Below the pieces are notes generated by a model. That model ran no database searches and was not told where the DNA came from. It saw nothing but the letters and a program-made list of their open reading frames with translations. Made by a program: the position numbers and the translations under genes. From Erpetoichthys calabaricus (lineage: Eukaryota > Chordata > Cladistia > Polypteriformes > Polypteridae), in assembly GCF_900747795.2 (NCBI RefSeq), contig NC_041407.2:26646879-26710878 (forward strand): a stretch of DNA of 64,000 nucleotides. The letters are read 5' to 3'. Of this stretch, positions 1 to 22,201 are shown piece after piece. Position 1 is the first letter of the stretch. Each line of letters begins with the position of its first letter.

Positions 1-317
1 TGTCATCATTTTATTTATGATTCTAGACTTTATTGTAAAAATGATTTTCTATTTTGTATGGAATGCCATTTTTGCCAAAATTAACTAAATAAAAATGCAA
101 TTAGGATATAAATAACCACATGCTAAAAGCCATTTTGAATTAAAACCTGTAATATTAATAATACAATTATGTCAATGTATTTCATAATAAATAAATTACT
201 TTTCATAGTAATTAGGTGAATTTTATTTAATGTATGCAGTTTTTCATAATGTATTGACTCATTTATAAATTTTGCATGTGGTTATGTATTTCTTAATTGC
301 CATTTTATTTATTTCAT

Positions 318-667
318 CCATCCATTTTCCAACCCGCTGAATCCAAACACAGGGTCACGGGGGTCTGCTGGAGCCAATCCCAGCCAACACAGGGCACAAG
401 GCAGGAACCAATTCTGGGCAGGGTGCCAACCCACCGCAGGACACACACAAACACACTCACACACCAAGCACACCCACGGGCCAATTTAGAATCGCCAATC
501 CACCTAACCTGCATGTCTTTGGACTGTGGGAGGAAACCGGAGCACCCGGAGGAAACCCACGCAGACACGGGGAGAACATGCAAACTCCATGCAGGGAGGA
601 CCCGGGAAGCGAACCCAGGTCCCCCAACTGCGAGGCAGCAGCGCTACCCACTGCGCCACCGTGCCAC
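318..667 (-). mobile_element. tRNA-derived SINE, nearly full length
   Basis: On the minus strand this reads from a tRNA-like head (A box TGGCGCAGTGG) through the shared body to a GGATGG-rich tail. The same body recurs at 6391, 6904, 9359, 15888, 25367 and 32528. The 14-bp direct repeat TTTATTTATTTCAT at 304-317 and 668-681 flanks it and is a clean target-site duplication. The protein-like reading frames inside are chance frames of the SINE. Confidence 0.85.
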
Positions 668-1024
668 TTTATTTATTTCATTTTGGCACAAATGCTATTC
701 TATAGCAGAATCAGTATTCCTATCATCTCCCATCTGCAATCCAACGCACATTAAAAATGATTACAACATGGATACACCTTGCCTGCCCAGAGAATACAGT
801 CTAGTGAAAACAATGAACCTGGCCAGCACATCTCTAAAGTACCATGCTGTTTCTGAGTGGGCCATTTGATTTTTAACTTTCCTTAAATTGAGCTCAGACA
901 AATAAAGTATCTGTCTATCAAATATACTGTATCTGTGGATATCGCCTTTAAATTTGTTTCAAACATGAACACAGCATTTAGTTACAAGAGTAAGGGGGTT
1001 CTGGCCAAGACAGCACTGACATCT
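668..1024. other. spacer, nothing recognised
   Basis: AT-rich sequence between a SINE and a GATA microsatellite. I see no conserved coding frame, splice pair or repeat termini. Confidence 0.4.
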
Positions 1025-1339
<315 letters not shown>

Positions 1340-1831
1340 TACTGTATTGACCTGAAGGTAAAAGAGACGGATGTATGGAATTAGCCACTTTTTGCCAGTT
1401 GCTGGTGAGTGGCCCTAGGAGGCCCTTTGGCATCTTTAGTATCCACTTCCAACCTACTGCCCAGATGTTCAGTGGTGACACATGGCTACCAGCTGCTTTG
1501 GGATCTGCACAGTGGAATGGTTAACAGCATAGAATCAGCAGTTCAAAGTCAGCATTATGGAGTATATATGTTCAGGAAGACTTTTAGCTCTACCTGACTT
1601 TATTACCTTTCTCTCAGTTTACCTCTATGTCAAGATGCTCATGTAACCTGTGTGTGTGCGCTAGACCATCAATTATATTGTCTGTTAGGGTTTTTTCTCT
1701 GAATTTACAATCTTACTCTTCTTTATTTATTTATCTGGTTTAGTACAATGCTATATACTGTATACCCTGCCGTTCTTTCTTAAACTCTGTGAAGTGCCTT
1801 GAGCATGGGAAAGGTGCTATATAAATAAAAT

Positions 1832-1864
<33 letters not shown>

Positions 1865-2045
1865 GGACTCAGTAAAGAAAACAGATTAGGTTGGGGCTAG
1901 ACCATGAACTCTCTTAAAAACTAAGAGACGTTTATATTGAACTAGCTGTGTAAACCTGTGCCCGGGGTCCTAGAAACTTTTTTTTTTTTTTGTTCTTTGT
2001 TTCGCCTTATACAATTTCTTGTATTAGGAATTTGGTAGTTTTTGC
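1340..2045. other. spacer with an L2-like LINE/SINE tail
   Basis: No gene seen. At about 1788-1862 the sequence GTGCTATATAAATAAAATG followed by (ATT)n resembles the 3' tail shared by many L2-type LINEs and their SINE partners, on the + strand. A poly-T run lies at 1979-1991. The rest is unassigned. Confidence 0.45.
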
Positions 2046-2230
2046 ATACCCCTTGGGGTCAGAGCGCACGGTCAGCCATTGTACAGCGCCCCTGGAGCAA
2101 TTACAGGTTAAGGGCCTTGCTCAAGGGCCCAGCAGAACAGGATCTCTTTTTTGGCAGTGACGGGGATTTGAACCGGCAACCTTCGGGATACCAGCGCAGA
2201 TCCTTAGCCTCAGAGCCACCACTCCGCCAC
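2046..2230 (-). mobile_element. second SINE family (minus strand)
   Basis: The reverse strand has a head with the words GTGGCTCTGAGGCTAAGGAT and an RNA polymerase III B-box-like block GGTTCAAATCCCCG. A body with the words GGGCCCTTGAGCAAGGCCCT follows. The same head and body occur at 59928-60110. This family differs from the more abundant SINE whose tail is GGATGG. Boundaries are approximate. Confidence 0.65.
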
Positions 2231-2697
2231 ATACTAACTATTGAAATCGTCACAAAAAAAAGATGAAATGTACAGATGTCAGGCAAGGAACTACTCTGGG
2301 CGTCTCTCTCCTAGGAGGTTTCGTTTTGCTGACATGCTGGCCTCGCTTGTGTTATTAGCGGCTAAGCGAGTTTTCTGTTTCCTCGGAGGTGGCGCCCTTA
2401 CCCGACTCCACCTCTCACTTCCGGGCTGGACAGACATACACACCTCCACGCTTAGATGTTTACAGTATATATAAGATATGAAAAAGGACAGGTAGCCAAT
2501 GTAATTTTCGAAGTACAGTTTCGAAGTGCTCCCAAGGTTTTAAACATCTGACGACCCTTGCTGCTGAGTTTTGCACATACTGTATTGCAGTGTGGTTAGG
2601 CTGTGAGCAGAGACACCAAACAACAGCACATTGCAATAATCAAGTCACGAGGTGACAAAGGCATGAATAAGGTTCTCAGTTGCAATATCAAAAAGGG

Positions 2698-2768
2698 AAT
2701 AATTATAATAATAATTCTTTATATTTATATAGTGGTTTTTCACTACTCAAAGCACTTCAGAAAGTGGG
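2698..2768 (-). repeat. LINE/SINE 3' tail fragment
   Basis: The minus strand reads CTTTGAGTAGTGAAAAACCACTATATAAATATAAAG followed by ATT repeats in pieces. This is the L2-like tail also seen at 60045-60110. It is a short fragment. Confidence 0.5.
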
Positions 2769-2815
2769 GAGCCATAAAGTGCCATTAAAGAACCAATATT
2801 TTTAAGTGTGTGTAA

Positions 2816-5280
2816 CGCGCATACTTTTAACTTTTATTGCATTCCTCCAGCATTCTCTACGCGGTGACTTTTTACATTGTAACTTTATTCTTATTTTTGA
2901 GTACAAATGAGACACACGCCTTATTCTACTCTGCTTAGTAAACTGGTTCGCAACATAAACTGCTGATGGAGTGAGCAAACAGTAGAGGGCAGCATAGTGA
3001 TGCTGCTCTCACTTCTCCAGGGACTCCATCTCTTTTGCATGGCCGTTCTGATTTATGTGGCGCTGGCACAGAGTGCGTGTCTTCATTTTCTGTTGATGCT
3101 TCGGTTTTTCCCCCCATCCCAAAAACGCCTGGTTCATTAAAAGTAACTGTACTGAGCGTGTGAGTTCTGCGAATGGTTGCTTTCCAAAAACGAGCTGCTT
3201 GCGATTTACTGACGAGTTATTAGAGCTCACAAATCCGTCAAGATTAAATGATGTTTTACGCGAAGATGTCCGTACTTAAAAACAAAACAATAAGTGATTA
3301 AATCATTTTGAAATCCATTTATGATGCAATAAATCTCGATTCCGATGGCTGGATTAGCTCTAGTGTGGCAAATTGAAGTATAAAATAATGTGATGGGCTG
3401 AGGAATATGACAGAACTGGCTCAATCACTGCATGGCTGGACAGAGTAAGGACTTCCATTACTGCTGGGAATTGGTTTGTGAGCGACACGTTCTGCTCAAA
3501 ATTTTTTTCCTATCAGTTCCGGAGCTGGGATGGTGGTTCTGAGTGCTGATTACTGTATTTGGACTGGAGCGCAATGTCATGTCAATAATTATCTGTCTAT
3601 TATCTTTTATACAGTTTTAATGTTCGCGGGGGCACACAGCCGATCTCGCTATCAGGGGCGACAGCCGTTCACAGAGGGCATGTTTGGAGACCCTTGTTCA
3701 CGCATTGTGTATACAATAAAAGTAAAGCAAAGCGGAATACCCTGTAGACATCGAGAATGTACAAACGCATCTCAGGCTCCTGAAGCTGTACAACGGCTGC
3801 GCTCAGCCACCAAGGCTCCATACTGCGTGGTCCCAAATCGCACACCCGCTCACTACGTGTATGGAGTCTGCAGCTTTTAGCTGCCAGGAAAGTGTGGAGT
3901 ATGCTAGTCTCCAGCCAACCATGAAAAAGTACATATGCTTCCCAAGAAGTTGCGATCTACAAGCTCACTGGCTTTCCCCGGCCACTTTTAAGAGCGCCAG
4001 CCGCTCTTTGCCTTTAAACAGCCCGGCTCGCGTTTCGACTTCTCCGTGCGGCGGAGTCCGCAGTTGTTGCCTGGTGCACACGGTTGCTAACGTTGTGTGC
4101 AGATGAGCTTCTTAAAACATCACAACCTTCTTCGGGGGATTTGCTAAATTCTGCCCACACGTGACCCCCTTGCTGGGCAGTTCGAAGTGCGTAAAGACAA
4201 GAAAGTCACTCGCGATCAGGACTAGAGAAAGCGCTACTGACCTCGAAGGCTCGCTGGAATAATTATTAGAATCCTATAGCCTATGGCGTGAGATCGTTTT
4301 CTTCTTTGATCATCGGTGGCTAACGCTTCAATTGATTCTCTCCTTCGCTCTCAGGTAATTCGTTAGGACTTCATTCTACTTTTTTTCATATCCAGCTGTG
4401 TACGGTTTCGCCACCGGAGGGCCATTCATCTAAGCGATTTTAGACTGCGTGTGAGTGTCATGGGCGTCCAGTCCTCCTGGAGAGTTTACCTGATGCTCTA
4501 ATAAGTCACTCTGATTCAACAGACACGCAGAGAGGTTTATCCTGCCCGTTGCCAGATTGATTGATCAGATCAACAAGTAATCGCGGAACGTATTAACAGT
4601 AACATGTTTAGCAATTTAGAATTTGGCAAATTTTTTTATGAAGTAGGTGGCCCCGCGGGATATTTTGAACGGTCTGACAGGTTAAATTCCTCAGCATAGT
4701 CCGAGCAGTAAGTCGTTGTGGTAATGTTGCGCCACTGCCGAGGGCATAACGGACTTGTGCCAGTCGGGGGCCTTCAAATTCTGTGTCATACTTTAGGTTT
4801 TGGATCAGCTGGGAGCGGGATGATCAGATGTTTTCAGAATGGCAGACAGACCAGAAGCTGCTAGTAGATTTGACTCGACTGGAATTTACAAGACAAGCGC
4901 CCAGTAAAACAGAATTCACTGTTGTCAGGATTGGCCCTGGAATGTGAACTGGTATACATATCGGAAATGGAATTACCACTGTGGCAATATGAAGTTTGCC
5001 AGTCTAAAAGATCAGGTGCCAGTTGGCAAACTAAATACGTTTTTGATGGGATTCTTTTTACTTATGTTTATACTTATTTTATATTTTCAAATTGTGAAGC
5101 AACAAGTAACACGAATATATAACAAAATGTAAGTTAGTACACACAATAGAACTCTGTTTATGGCATAAGTAGATTCATTATACAGATTAAATCGTTCACT
5201 TCATAGCTTTCGTGATTTTGTTCTCGGAATGCTTAGAAAGTTTAAATCACGTTAAAAATTAAAACGTGTTTTGATCTGAC
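2816..5280. other. repeat-poor, CpG-richer spacer with no recognised gene
   Basis: This 2.4-kb stretch lacks the transposon signatures that fill the rest of the window and has visibly more CpG, for example around 3620-3700 and 4000-4100. It could hold a promoter or noncoding exon of an upstream gene. In mammals UBE2O lies next to AANAT, so I looked for a minus-strand UBE2O first exon and saw none. Function is unknown. Confidence 0.35.
3530..3880 (+). other. unassigned open frame, 116 codons
   Basis: An ATG-initiated frame of 116 codons in the repeat-poor block. Residues about 20-35 are hydrophobic (YLSIIFYTVLMFAGAHS) and could pass for a signal peptide. Cysteines are scattered through the remaining 80 residues. 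I recognise no family, see no start context or splice sites that stand out, and a chance frame is quite possible. Confidence 0.12.
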
Positions 5281-5649
5281 AATTCGACTATCCATCCATT
5301 CATGTTATGTCACAGTATACCCGGCGCCTATCCCAGACTCTCTCTGGTCGCAATGATGGGCACCACTAAGCCATAGACTTCTATCAAAGTTTCAAACAAA
5401 ACACAACCGAAGTTTAGCAGACTACCCTCTTTAAAATAAACGTTATCCAGAGCGGTGCATCGGGGGACCATTTGGTTCCCAAAAAAAACAACCACAAGGG
5501 TCCGGAAAGAATTTTTTTTATTTTGATCCATTGCAGATTCTGTAATTAAACACGAATACATGATGACACGCTTTTGGGTTTGTGATCTTTAAAACAGGCT
5601 CGCTTCACACAATAACGTCAGGTTTTCGTGATCTGTTAATTCATTCATA
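5281..5649. other. spacer, nothing recognised
   Basis: Contains a CCATCCATTCATG word like the end of a degenerate SINE near 5290, but not enough to place an element. No coding evidence. Confidence 0.3.
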
Positions 5650-5658
5650 CTAGGGGGT

Positions 5659-6220
5659 TCAGCTCGTCATTTCCCAGATCTGTGACGAATCGTGCTGTGC
5701 TTTTGGATAAACACGAATATCAGCTCTGTCTTTGATATCTCTGTCTTTCGAAACTATCACCGCTGACAATTCGTCACATGTTGGTTTATTATATATGCGA
5801 GCGTGATCTTTCGGATTCATATGGAAACCCAAGAAAACTTCTTTGTTCTTGTTTTTCAGATACATTTCGCTTAAAGTGCGATACTTTTGAACGTATGGAT
5901 TTGTATCCATTATTGGCTGCTGAATTTCTAATTCTGATTGTTTAACTCTTTTGATGCTATGTTGCATCGCTTCTCCGTGATCATAAATATAAACCTGACC
6001 GAATTGAGGTTTCTTTGAAGTGAAACTTGTCGTAGCTTTAATTGCTGCGGGACCACAGATTCTCTATGGTCCTGAATCGTGTAAATCTGCGTTTTGAGCA
6101 TTGAATAATGCAAACGCTGTAGCTTCGGATATTTTGCCTGTAGCGTTTGTGGATTTTATTTTCACCAAATAACAAATCTTTTATTTCTGGTGGATACGCC
6201 TCTTCATTGGGAAGAAACAC
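5659..6220 (-). pseudogene. Helitron replication-protein N-terminal remnant
   Basis: Minus-strand pieces match the Helitron-like N-terminal region. YPPEIKDLLFGENK followed by YRQNIRSYS lies around 6110-6210. A block with NPYVQKYRTLSEMYL, then IYNKPTCDELSAVIV, then DRADIRVY lies at 5659-5967. In intact Helitron proteins these blocks are collinear and precede the HUH nuclease and helicase. Here they sit in at least two reading frames and nothing follows, so the gene is dead. A second Helitron coding remnant lies at 15265-15790. Confidence 0.75.
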
Positions 6221-6390
6221 TACTTTTCCCTGATAGCAACACGAATTTGACGAACCACAAGTCTCCGACTTAAAATTTTAAACCGAACGATATCTACATA
6301 CTTCTGACATATCACCTATGTCCATATATTCGATCTTTTTTCGCTTTTCCGTTATTTCACAAAGTAATAATTTCCGTTTGTTTGCGCTAG

Positions 6391-6590
6391 GGCGGCACGG
6401 TGGCGCAGTGGGTAGCTCTGCTGCCTCGCAGTTGGGGGACCTGGGGACCTGGGTTCGCTTCCCGGGTCCTCCCTGCGTGGAGTTTGCATGTTCTCCCCGT
6501 GTCTGCGTGGGTTTCCTCTGGGCGCTCCAGTTTCCTCCCACAGTCCAAAGACATGCAGGTTAGGTGGATTGGCGATTCTAAATTGGCCCT
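6391..6590 (+). mobile_element. SINE, 3'-truncated, left half of an inverted pair
   Basis: Starts with GGCGGCACGGTGGCGCAGTG (A box) and has the B-box-like GGGTTCGCTTCCC, then runs to AAATTGGCCC. There it abuts directly a second copy in opposite orientation (6591-6694), giving a tail-to-tail palindrome. Confidence 0.8.
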
Positions 6591-6694
6591 TGGACTGTGG
6601 GAGGAAACCGGAGCACCCGGATGGAACCCACGCAGGGAGGACCCGGGTCTTCTTACTGCGAGGCAGCAGCGCTACCACTGCGCCATTATGCCGC
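6591..6694 (-). mobile_element. SINE fragment, right half of an inverted pair
   Basis: The reverse strand begins at the SINE head (GGCGGCATAATGGCGCAGTG) and runs inward to TCCCACAGTCCAA. It lacks part of the body present in the left copy. Together with 6391-6590 it would form a hairpin with a stem of roughly 100 bp in RNA. Confidence 0.75.
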
Positions 6695-6751
6695 CGACTT
6701 GAAATTATCTCTCTGAAAATTTCCCAAATTTTTTTTTATATATAACAGAGG

Positions 6752-6900
6752 TGTCTGTTTTGTCCAGATATTAGGAACCTTTCCCAAGCTCAAAGAACCA
6801 ACTTCACAAGCAAAGAAGCCAAATGGTGCCAGGCAGAGGGGAATCACGCCACCCAGTAAAGTGCCATTAAATTAAGAATTAGTATTTTTAAGAGTGTACG
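6752..6900 (-). mobile_element. MITE (ACACTCTTAAAAA family), partial
   Basis: On the minus strand it starts ACACTCTTAAAAATACTAA, then AATGGCACTTTACTGGGT, and continues with GTTGGTTCTTTGAGCTT, as in the copies at 7576, 11788, 13958 and 17205. Only about 150 bp of the terminal part is present. The SINE at 6904 landed at its outer edge. Confidence 0.6.
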
Positions 6901-6903
6901 ATT

Positions 6904-7267
6904 GGGCGGCACGGTGGCGCAGTGGGTAGCGCTGCTGCCTCGCAGTTGGGTGATCTGGGGACCTGGGTTCGCTTCCCGGGTCCTCCCTGCGTGGAGTTTG
7001 CATGTTCTCCCCGTGTCTGCGTGGGTTTCCTCCGGGCGCTCCGGTTTCCTCCCACAGTCCAAAGACATGCAGGTTAGGTGGATTGGCGATTCTAAATTGG
7101 CCCTAGTGTGTGCTTGGTGTGTGGGTGTGTTTGTGTGTGTCCTGCGGTGGATTGGCACCCTGCCCAGGATTGTTTCCTGCCTTGTGCCCTGTGTTGGCTG
7201 GGATTGGCTCCAGCAGACCCCCGTGACCCTGTGTTCGGATTCAGCGGGTTGGAAAATGGATGGATGG
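6904..7267 (+). mobile_element. tRNA-derived SINE, full length
   Basis: Full-length copy from GGGCGGCACGGTGGCGCAGTG to the GGATGGATGG tail, with A and B boxes. It is flanked by a perfect 14-bp direct repeat AAGAGTGTACGATT at 6890-6903 and 7268-7281. The perfect duplication suggests a fairly young insertion. It is the best reference copy of this family in the window. Confidence 0.9.
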
Positions 7268-7281
7268 AAGAGTGTACGATT

Positions 7282-7575
7282 CTTTTAATTGAACATGGGG
7301 GTGTTTTACTGTTTAACAAACCCACACGTACAGCTGCTCACACACTTCAGGGATGCAGCATTCTGGTCCTTGTGGTGTTGGGGAGACCAGCGAACACGAA
7401 AACTGCAAATACACTTCGGTCCTCTAGGGTGTGTAACTTCGGCTGCTGTTGTTGCTGGACATACTGGGCCACCCCACCCTAAAAACGCATCCTGTTAATG
7501 CATTATAAAAATACAGTTTGATGGGAACACTCATTTAAGGTGGGCATCTGATCATCATCAGGTAATTCATTTTAT
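7282..7575. other. spacer, nothing recognised
   Basis: No coding frame, splice pair or repeat termini that I can support. Confidence 0.3.
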
Positions 7576-7924
7576 CCAAAGTCTTAAAAGTAATGGTTGT
7601 AAAAAAGCACTGGGTTGTACGGCTCCCTCCTTGACAAAGAACCATTTTATTGTAGAAAGGCTTTTTATGAGGGCATAACACAGGCTGCCTAGCAGGACAC
7701 TAACAGAACACGACAAATGAAGCGTTATTGCGCATGCAGCGACACAAACCCATTAGTATTTCACACATCTGTTATTATTTATTCATCGGCGCCTCGTACA
7801 GGTCCAAATAAATAAACGGTTCTTTCTGGAAGCTTCGTGTGATGGTTATTTTGGGAACCAAAAATGGTTTCCCTATAGCAACGCTCTGACGAAACACTTT
7901 GGCACTTTTATTTGTAAGAGTGTA
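7576..7924 (+). mobile_element. MITE (ACACTCTTAAAAA family), near full length
   Basis: Begins AAGTCTTAAAAGTAATGG, a degenerate form of the left terminus, and ends GGCACTTTTATTTGTAAGAG followed by TGTA, its inverted counterpart. Internal landmarks shared with other copies are CCTTGACAAAGAACCATTTT, TTTCACACATCTGTTA and GGGAACCAAAAATGG. It has no coding capacity. Confidence 0.65.
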
Positions 7925-8144
7925 TCATCAAATAAAATGTAATATAATGAATGGTTTAAAATAAGAAAACAAAACACAAACAGATACGTGTCTGATTTAC
8001 ATCCAAGCAATGTTGTAGCGGCCAGTGTCAACTGTTTCATTGTGCAAATGGATAGTTGGTGTATTACCATATTCACAATAATTCTGTATTAAAGTACGGA
8101 ATGTTTGTAAAAACATATTGTAATACACTTCTTTTCTCTATTAT

Positions 8145-8310
8145 TTCTACATCATTTCACTTATTTTTATTGTTTCCTGTATTAATATTCCTGCTATAAA
8201 ACGTTTTCCAGATATGTACAATGCAGGGGTCTGTATATTTCATCCTTTTTGATGGTTAAATAGCTGGCAGCTCATGTTGCCATCATGGAGTTCTGAATGT
8301 CCGCCCGGGG
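8145..8310 (+). repeat. dispersed repeat, copy 1 of a near-identical pair
   Basis: About 166 bp, from TCTACATCATTTCACTTA to GTCCGCCCGGGG, recur almost unchanged at 10354-10520, differing at only a few bases that I can see. It is non-coding. The second copy lies inside a MITE. Confidence 0.8.
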
Positions 8311-8875
8311 ACCATTGACGGCAAGAGGTCTTTGCATCTAATATAGAGCCCCCCAAACTGGATGAAACGATAGAGTGATACGAACGCGGGGGCTTACCGC
8401 GCTGCATGAAACGACAGGTTGTCCGCCTGCAGCATTGTTAAAAGCACCGTTGAGGACCAATGTTCATTCAAGACCCGTGGGGGTCTTCATGCGGGTTGGT
8501 CACTTAACTTCGAATTTATGGAAATACCCAGGACTGTTTTCTTGCGCCCTAAATCACAGGAAAAAGCTCCGACAACCAGCGAAAAAAAAGTCCAAGAGGT
8601 TGGTATGAAGCACCAGCGTCAAGCACTGCGCCACCGCACTGTTTAAATAGTCATTTGGTGTATATCCTCCATGGCTCCGTTTTCAAACCAGTTTAACTAA
8701 ACTCTGGACTGCGGTGGAACTGAACGCAGTTCATCTGGAAACCATGATGCGCAGGACAGAAACCAGCACTGGTCAAGGTGCCAAGCCATCGCTGACCGCA
8801 CGCACTGGCCGAAATAAGATGCCGCTATACTGCGTAGTTATCTTAAAGACGGTAACAGTTGTTACTTACGTCAAT
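8311..8875. other. spacer, nothing recognised
   Basis: Slightly GC-richer sequence with no recognised coding frame or repeat. Confidence 0.3.
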
Positions 8876-8876
8876 T

Positions 8877-8944
<68 letters not shown>
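8876..8944. repeat. (GATA)n microsatellite
   Basis: Uninterrupted GATA run. It directly joins the LINE-like 3' end at 8945, so it is probably the simple-repeat tail of that element read on the reverse strand. Confidence 0.95.
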
Positions 8945-9140
8945 AACTTTATTAATCCCAAAGGGAATGGTTACATAGAAAGGCACATATATACATATAA
9001 CAAGATTAACCTATAAACATATTAACAAAGTGTAGTTATTTACTAAGTGTAAAGTGAATAGAATTGCGAATACATATGTGCGTACAAGTTTTACAGTGTA
9101 TGATGTCAGTCAGTGTATTGCACATAGATGCCATCATGAA
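8945..9140 (-). mobile_element. LINE 3'-end fragment
   Basis: The minus strand ends CCCTTTGGGATTAATAAAGT and then a TATC tail, a 3' terminus common to fish LINEs of the Rex/L2/CR1 type. A similar tail word, AACTTTATTGATCCTGACAG, appears near 30360. No reverse-transcriptase coding is present. Confidence 0.5.
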
Positions 9141-9225
9141 GGTATCTGCTAGAATAGCTCAGAAAACAGAGCACAAAATCACCTTGGTCCTGGGAAATAA
9201 AAATATTTTAAAAATATAAAGAAAC

Positions 9226-9349
<124 letters not shown>

Positions 9350-9358
9350 TTATATATA

Positions 9359-9692
9359 GGCGGCACGGTGGCTGCCTCGCAGTTAGGAGACCCGGGTTCG
9401 CTTCCCAGGTCCTCCCTGCGTGGAGTTTGCATGTTCTCCTGTTGTCTGCGTGGGTTTCCTCCGGGTGTTCCGGTTTCCTCCCACAGTCCAAAGATATCCA
9501 GGTTAGGTGCATTGGCGATTTTAAACTGTCCCTAGTGTGTGCTTGGTGTGTGTGTGTGTGTGCCCTGTGGTGGGCTGGCGCCCTGCCCGGGGTTTGTTTC
9601 CTGCCTTGCGCCCTGTGCTGGCTGGGATTGGCTCCAGCAGACCCCCGTGACCCTACCCTGTAGTTAGGATAGAGTAGGTTGGATGATGGATG
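9359..9692 (+). mobile_element. tRNA-derived SINE with internal head deletion
   Basis: Matches the family from GGCGGCACGGTGGC to the GGATGATGGATGG tail but lacks about 20 bp of the A-box region (CGCAGTGGGTAGCGCTG is missing). It is followed by a short TA run at 9693-9717. Confidence 0.8.
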
Positions 9693-9717
9693 GAGATATA
9701 TATATATATATATATAT

Positions 9718-10088
9718 CAATATGAGTTAAGCAACGTGAACCTTTCACTGCATTACCCTGTGGCAAATCCCCATTAACGAAGCGACAGACAGAGACGCAC
9801 GCTCATGCAGCTTTAACCATTGTGACGGAGCGCGATCCTCGTAAGTCTGTCAACTGAGCTTTTTGTTTTCTCCGCATTTTGATCATTCTGATCGTTCTTA
9901 ATGGTCTTTTGATGCGGGCTCCGGTGCTGGAGCGGGGCTATATTAAGTTAATTCAAATTCCATGATGACATCATAACAAGACATAACATATTGTCAACCC
10001 CGCTTAGTCCAATGGTGCCGGAGCCAATCACGGCAGCACCGAGGAGTCAGCTGCACTACCCACACCACAATATTTGAAACAGTGGTTC
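9718..10088. other. spacer, nothing recognised
   Basis: No gene or element that I can support. Confidence 0.3.
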
Positions 10089-10136
10089 TAAAATGGCACT
10101 TTACTGAGTTTGTGTGGATAGAACCATTGATTGACA

Positions 10137-10181
<45 letters not shown>

Positions 10182-10660
10182 TCTGGAAGGCGTTTTTGCA
10201 CATGGGTTCTTTGGACTTCGAAAAGGATCATAATGTCCTTTAGAACACAAATCTAAGCTACCTTAGGTGAAGAAAATCTGAACTTATCCTCTGTTGTATG
10301 AAGCAAAAGTCCTTTTAAAAAACATGAACACATTGCTATTTCAAATATCTGTTTTCTACTTCATTTCACTTATTTTTATTGTTTCCTGTATTAATATTCC
10401 TGCTTTAAAACGTTTTCCAGATTTGTACAATGCAGGGATCTGTATATTTCATCCTTTTTGATGGTTAAATAGCTGGCAGCTCATGTTGCCATCAGGGAGT
10501 TCTGAATGTCCGCCCGGGGTATTTAAGAAAGTTTTAACTTATCTAAATAAATAAAGGGTTCTTTCTATGGAACTTTCATTGAGGTGATTTTTTTTTGGGA
10601 ACCAAAAACGGTTCCCCCATGTCATCGCTATTAAGAACCGCTTTGGCTTTGTTTTTTAAG
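10089..10660 (+). mobile_element. MITE (ACACTCTTAAAAA family) with internal insertions
   Basis: Left part has AATGGCACTTTACTGAG and right part has GGGAACCAAAAACGG and GGCTTTGTTTTTTAAG, as in other copies. A GATA run (about 10136-10181) and the dispersed repeat at 10354-10520 lie inside, so this copy has been invaded at least once. Confidence 0.55.
10354..10520 (+). repeat. dispersed repeat, copy 2 of a near-identical pair
   Basis: Near-identical to 8145-8310, ending in the same word GTCCGCCCGGGG. It is embedded in the MITE at 10089-10660. Confidence 0.8.
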
Positions 10661-11166
10661 CCTGCACTCCCCAACACAGCCATACGGAGCTGATTGGGAA
10701 TTGCCACTAAAATGAACCTGCACGACTGTGACAGTAAACCCCACTCAGCACGGGATGAAAAGCCCCAGTACTGTGGACCCTTCTGCGCCACAATGTCGCT
10801 CGCTCACGAAGTCTTAGTCCGTGAGCTTGTTTGTCTGCTGGGATGTGTGCCACCAGATGGTCACTCATTTGATCTGACACGTGGTTTGTGGATTTCAGAG
10901 CGCTTGTACCACTGACATTAGCAAGTCAATTGATATGTTTGAGGTGACCAGGTTATGCCCTGGGAGGACATCACTCTCTGACGGATTTAATTTCGGGATT
11001 ATTAGGGCTTGGGCATAGCGAGGGCAAATTCTATTCCATTTGTAGTCTATTGCTCTTTTCGAATCCATTATCATAGGAAATGTTTCACAAATGCTCACCT
11101 CTTGTGCCCTCAAATACTAAGTGCGTTATTTTTTATTTTTTTTGAATTGCTTGACGCTAATGGCAC

Positions 11167-11185
11167 TGACGTGTATGTCTGACGT
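11167..11185 (+). promoter_or_regulatory. paired CRE half-sites upstream of AANAT
   Basis: TGACGT occurs twice with the same spacing frame (11167-11172 and 11180-11185), each followed by G and about 300 bases before the AANAT start codon. AANAT transcription is cAMP/CREB-driven in several mammals. Whether these two sites are used here is inference. Confidence 0.3.
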
Positions 11186-11362
11186 GAATGAAGTGCGAGA
11201 CCGGCGATATAGCGCCTTACTTGCAACCAGACGCCCACATCTCTTCCTTTCTGCATGCGAGAATGGACAATAATCACAGACTAGAGAGATAATGCGGAGA
11301 AAAAGCTTTTGTGTGTGCGTGTGTGTGAGAGTGTGTGTGTAATGATGGGGTGGCAGGCATAG

Positions 11363-22201
<10,839 letters not shown>

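Noticed and set aside
297-869. 190-codon frame at the left end
   Set aside because: It runs across a SINE with clear target duplication; the protein is SINE sequence plus flank.
2816-5280. Possible UBE2O first exon on the minus strand, expected from mammalian gene order
   Set aside because: No minus-strand frame resembling the UBE2O N-terminus is present; the gene may lie outside the window or elsewhere.
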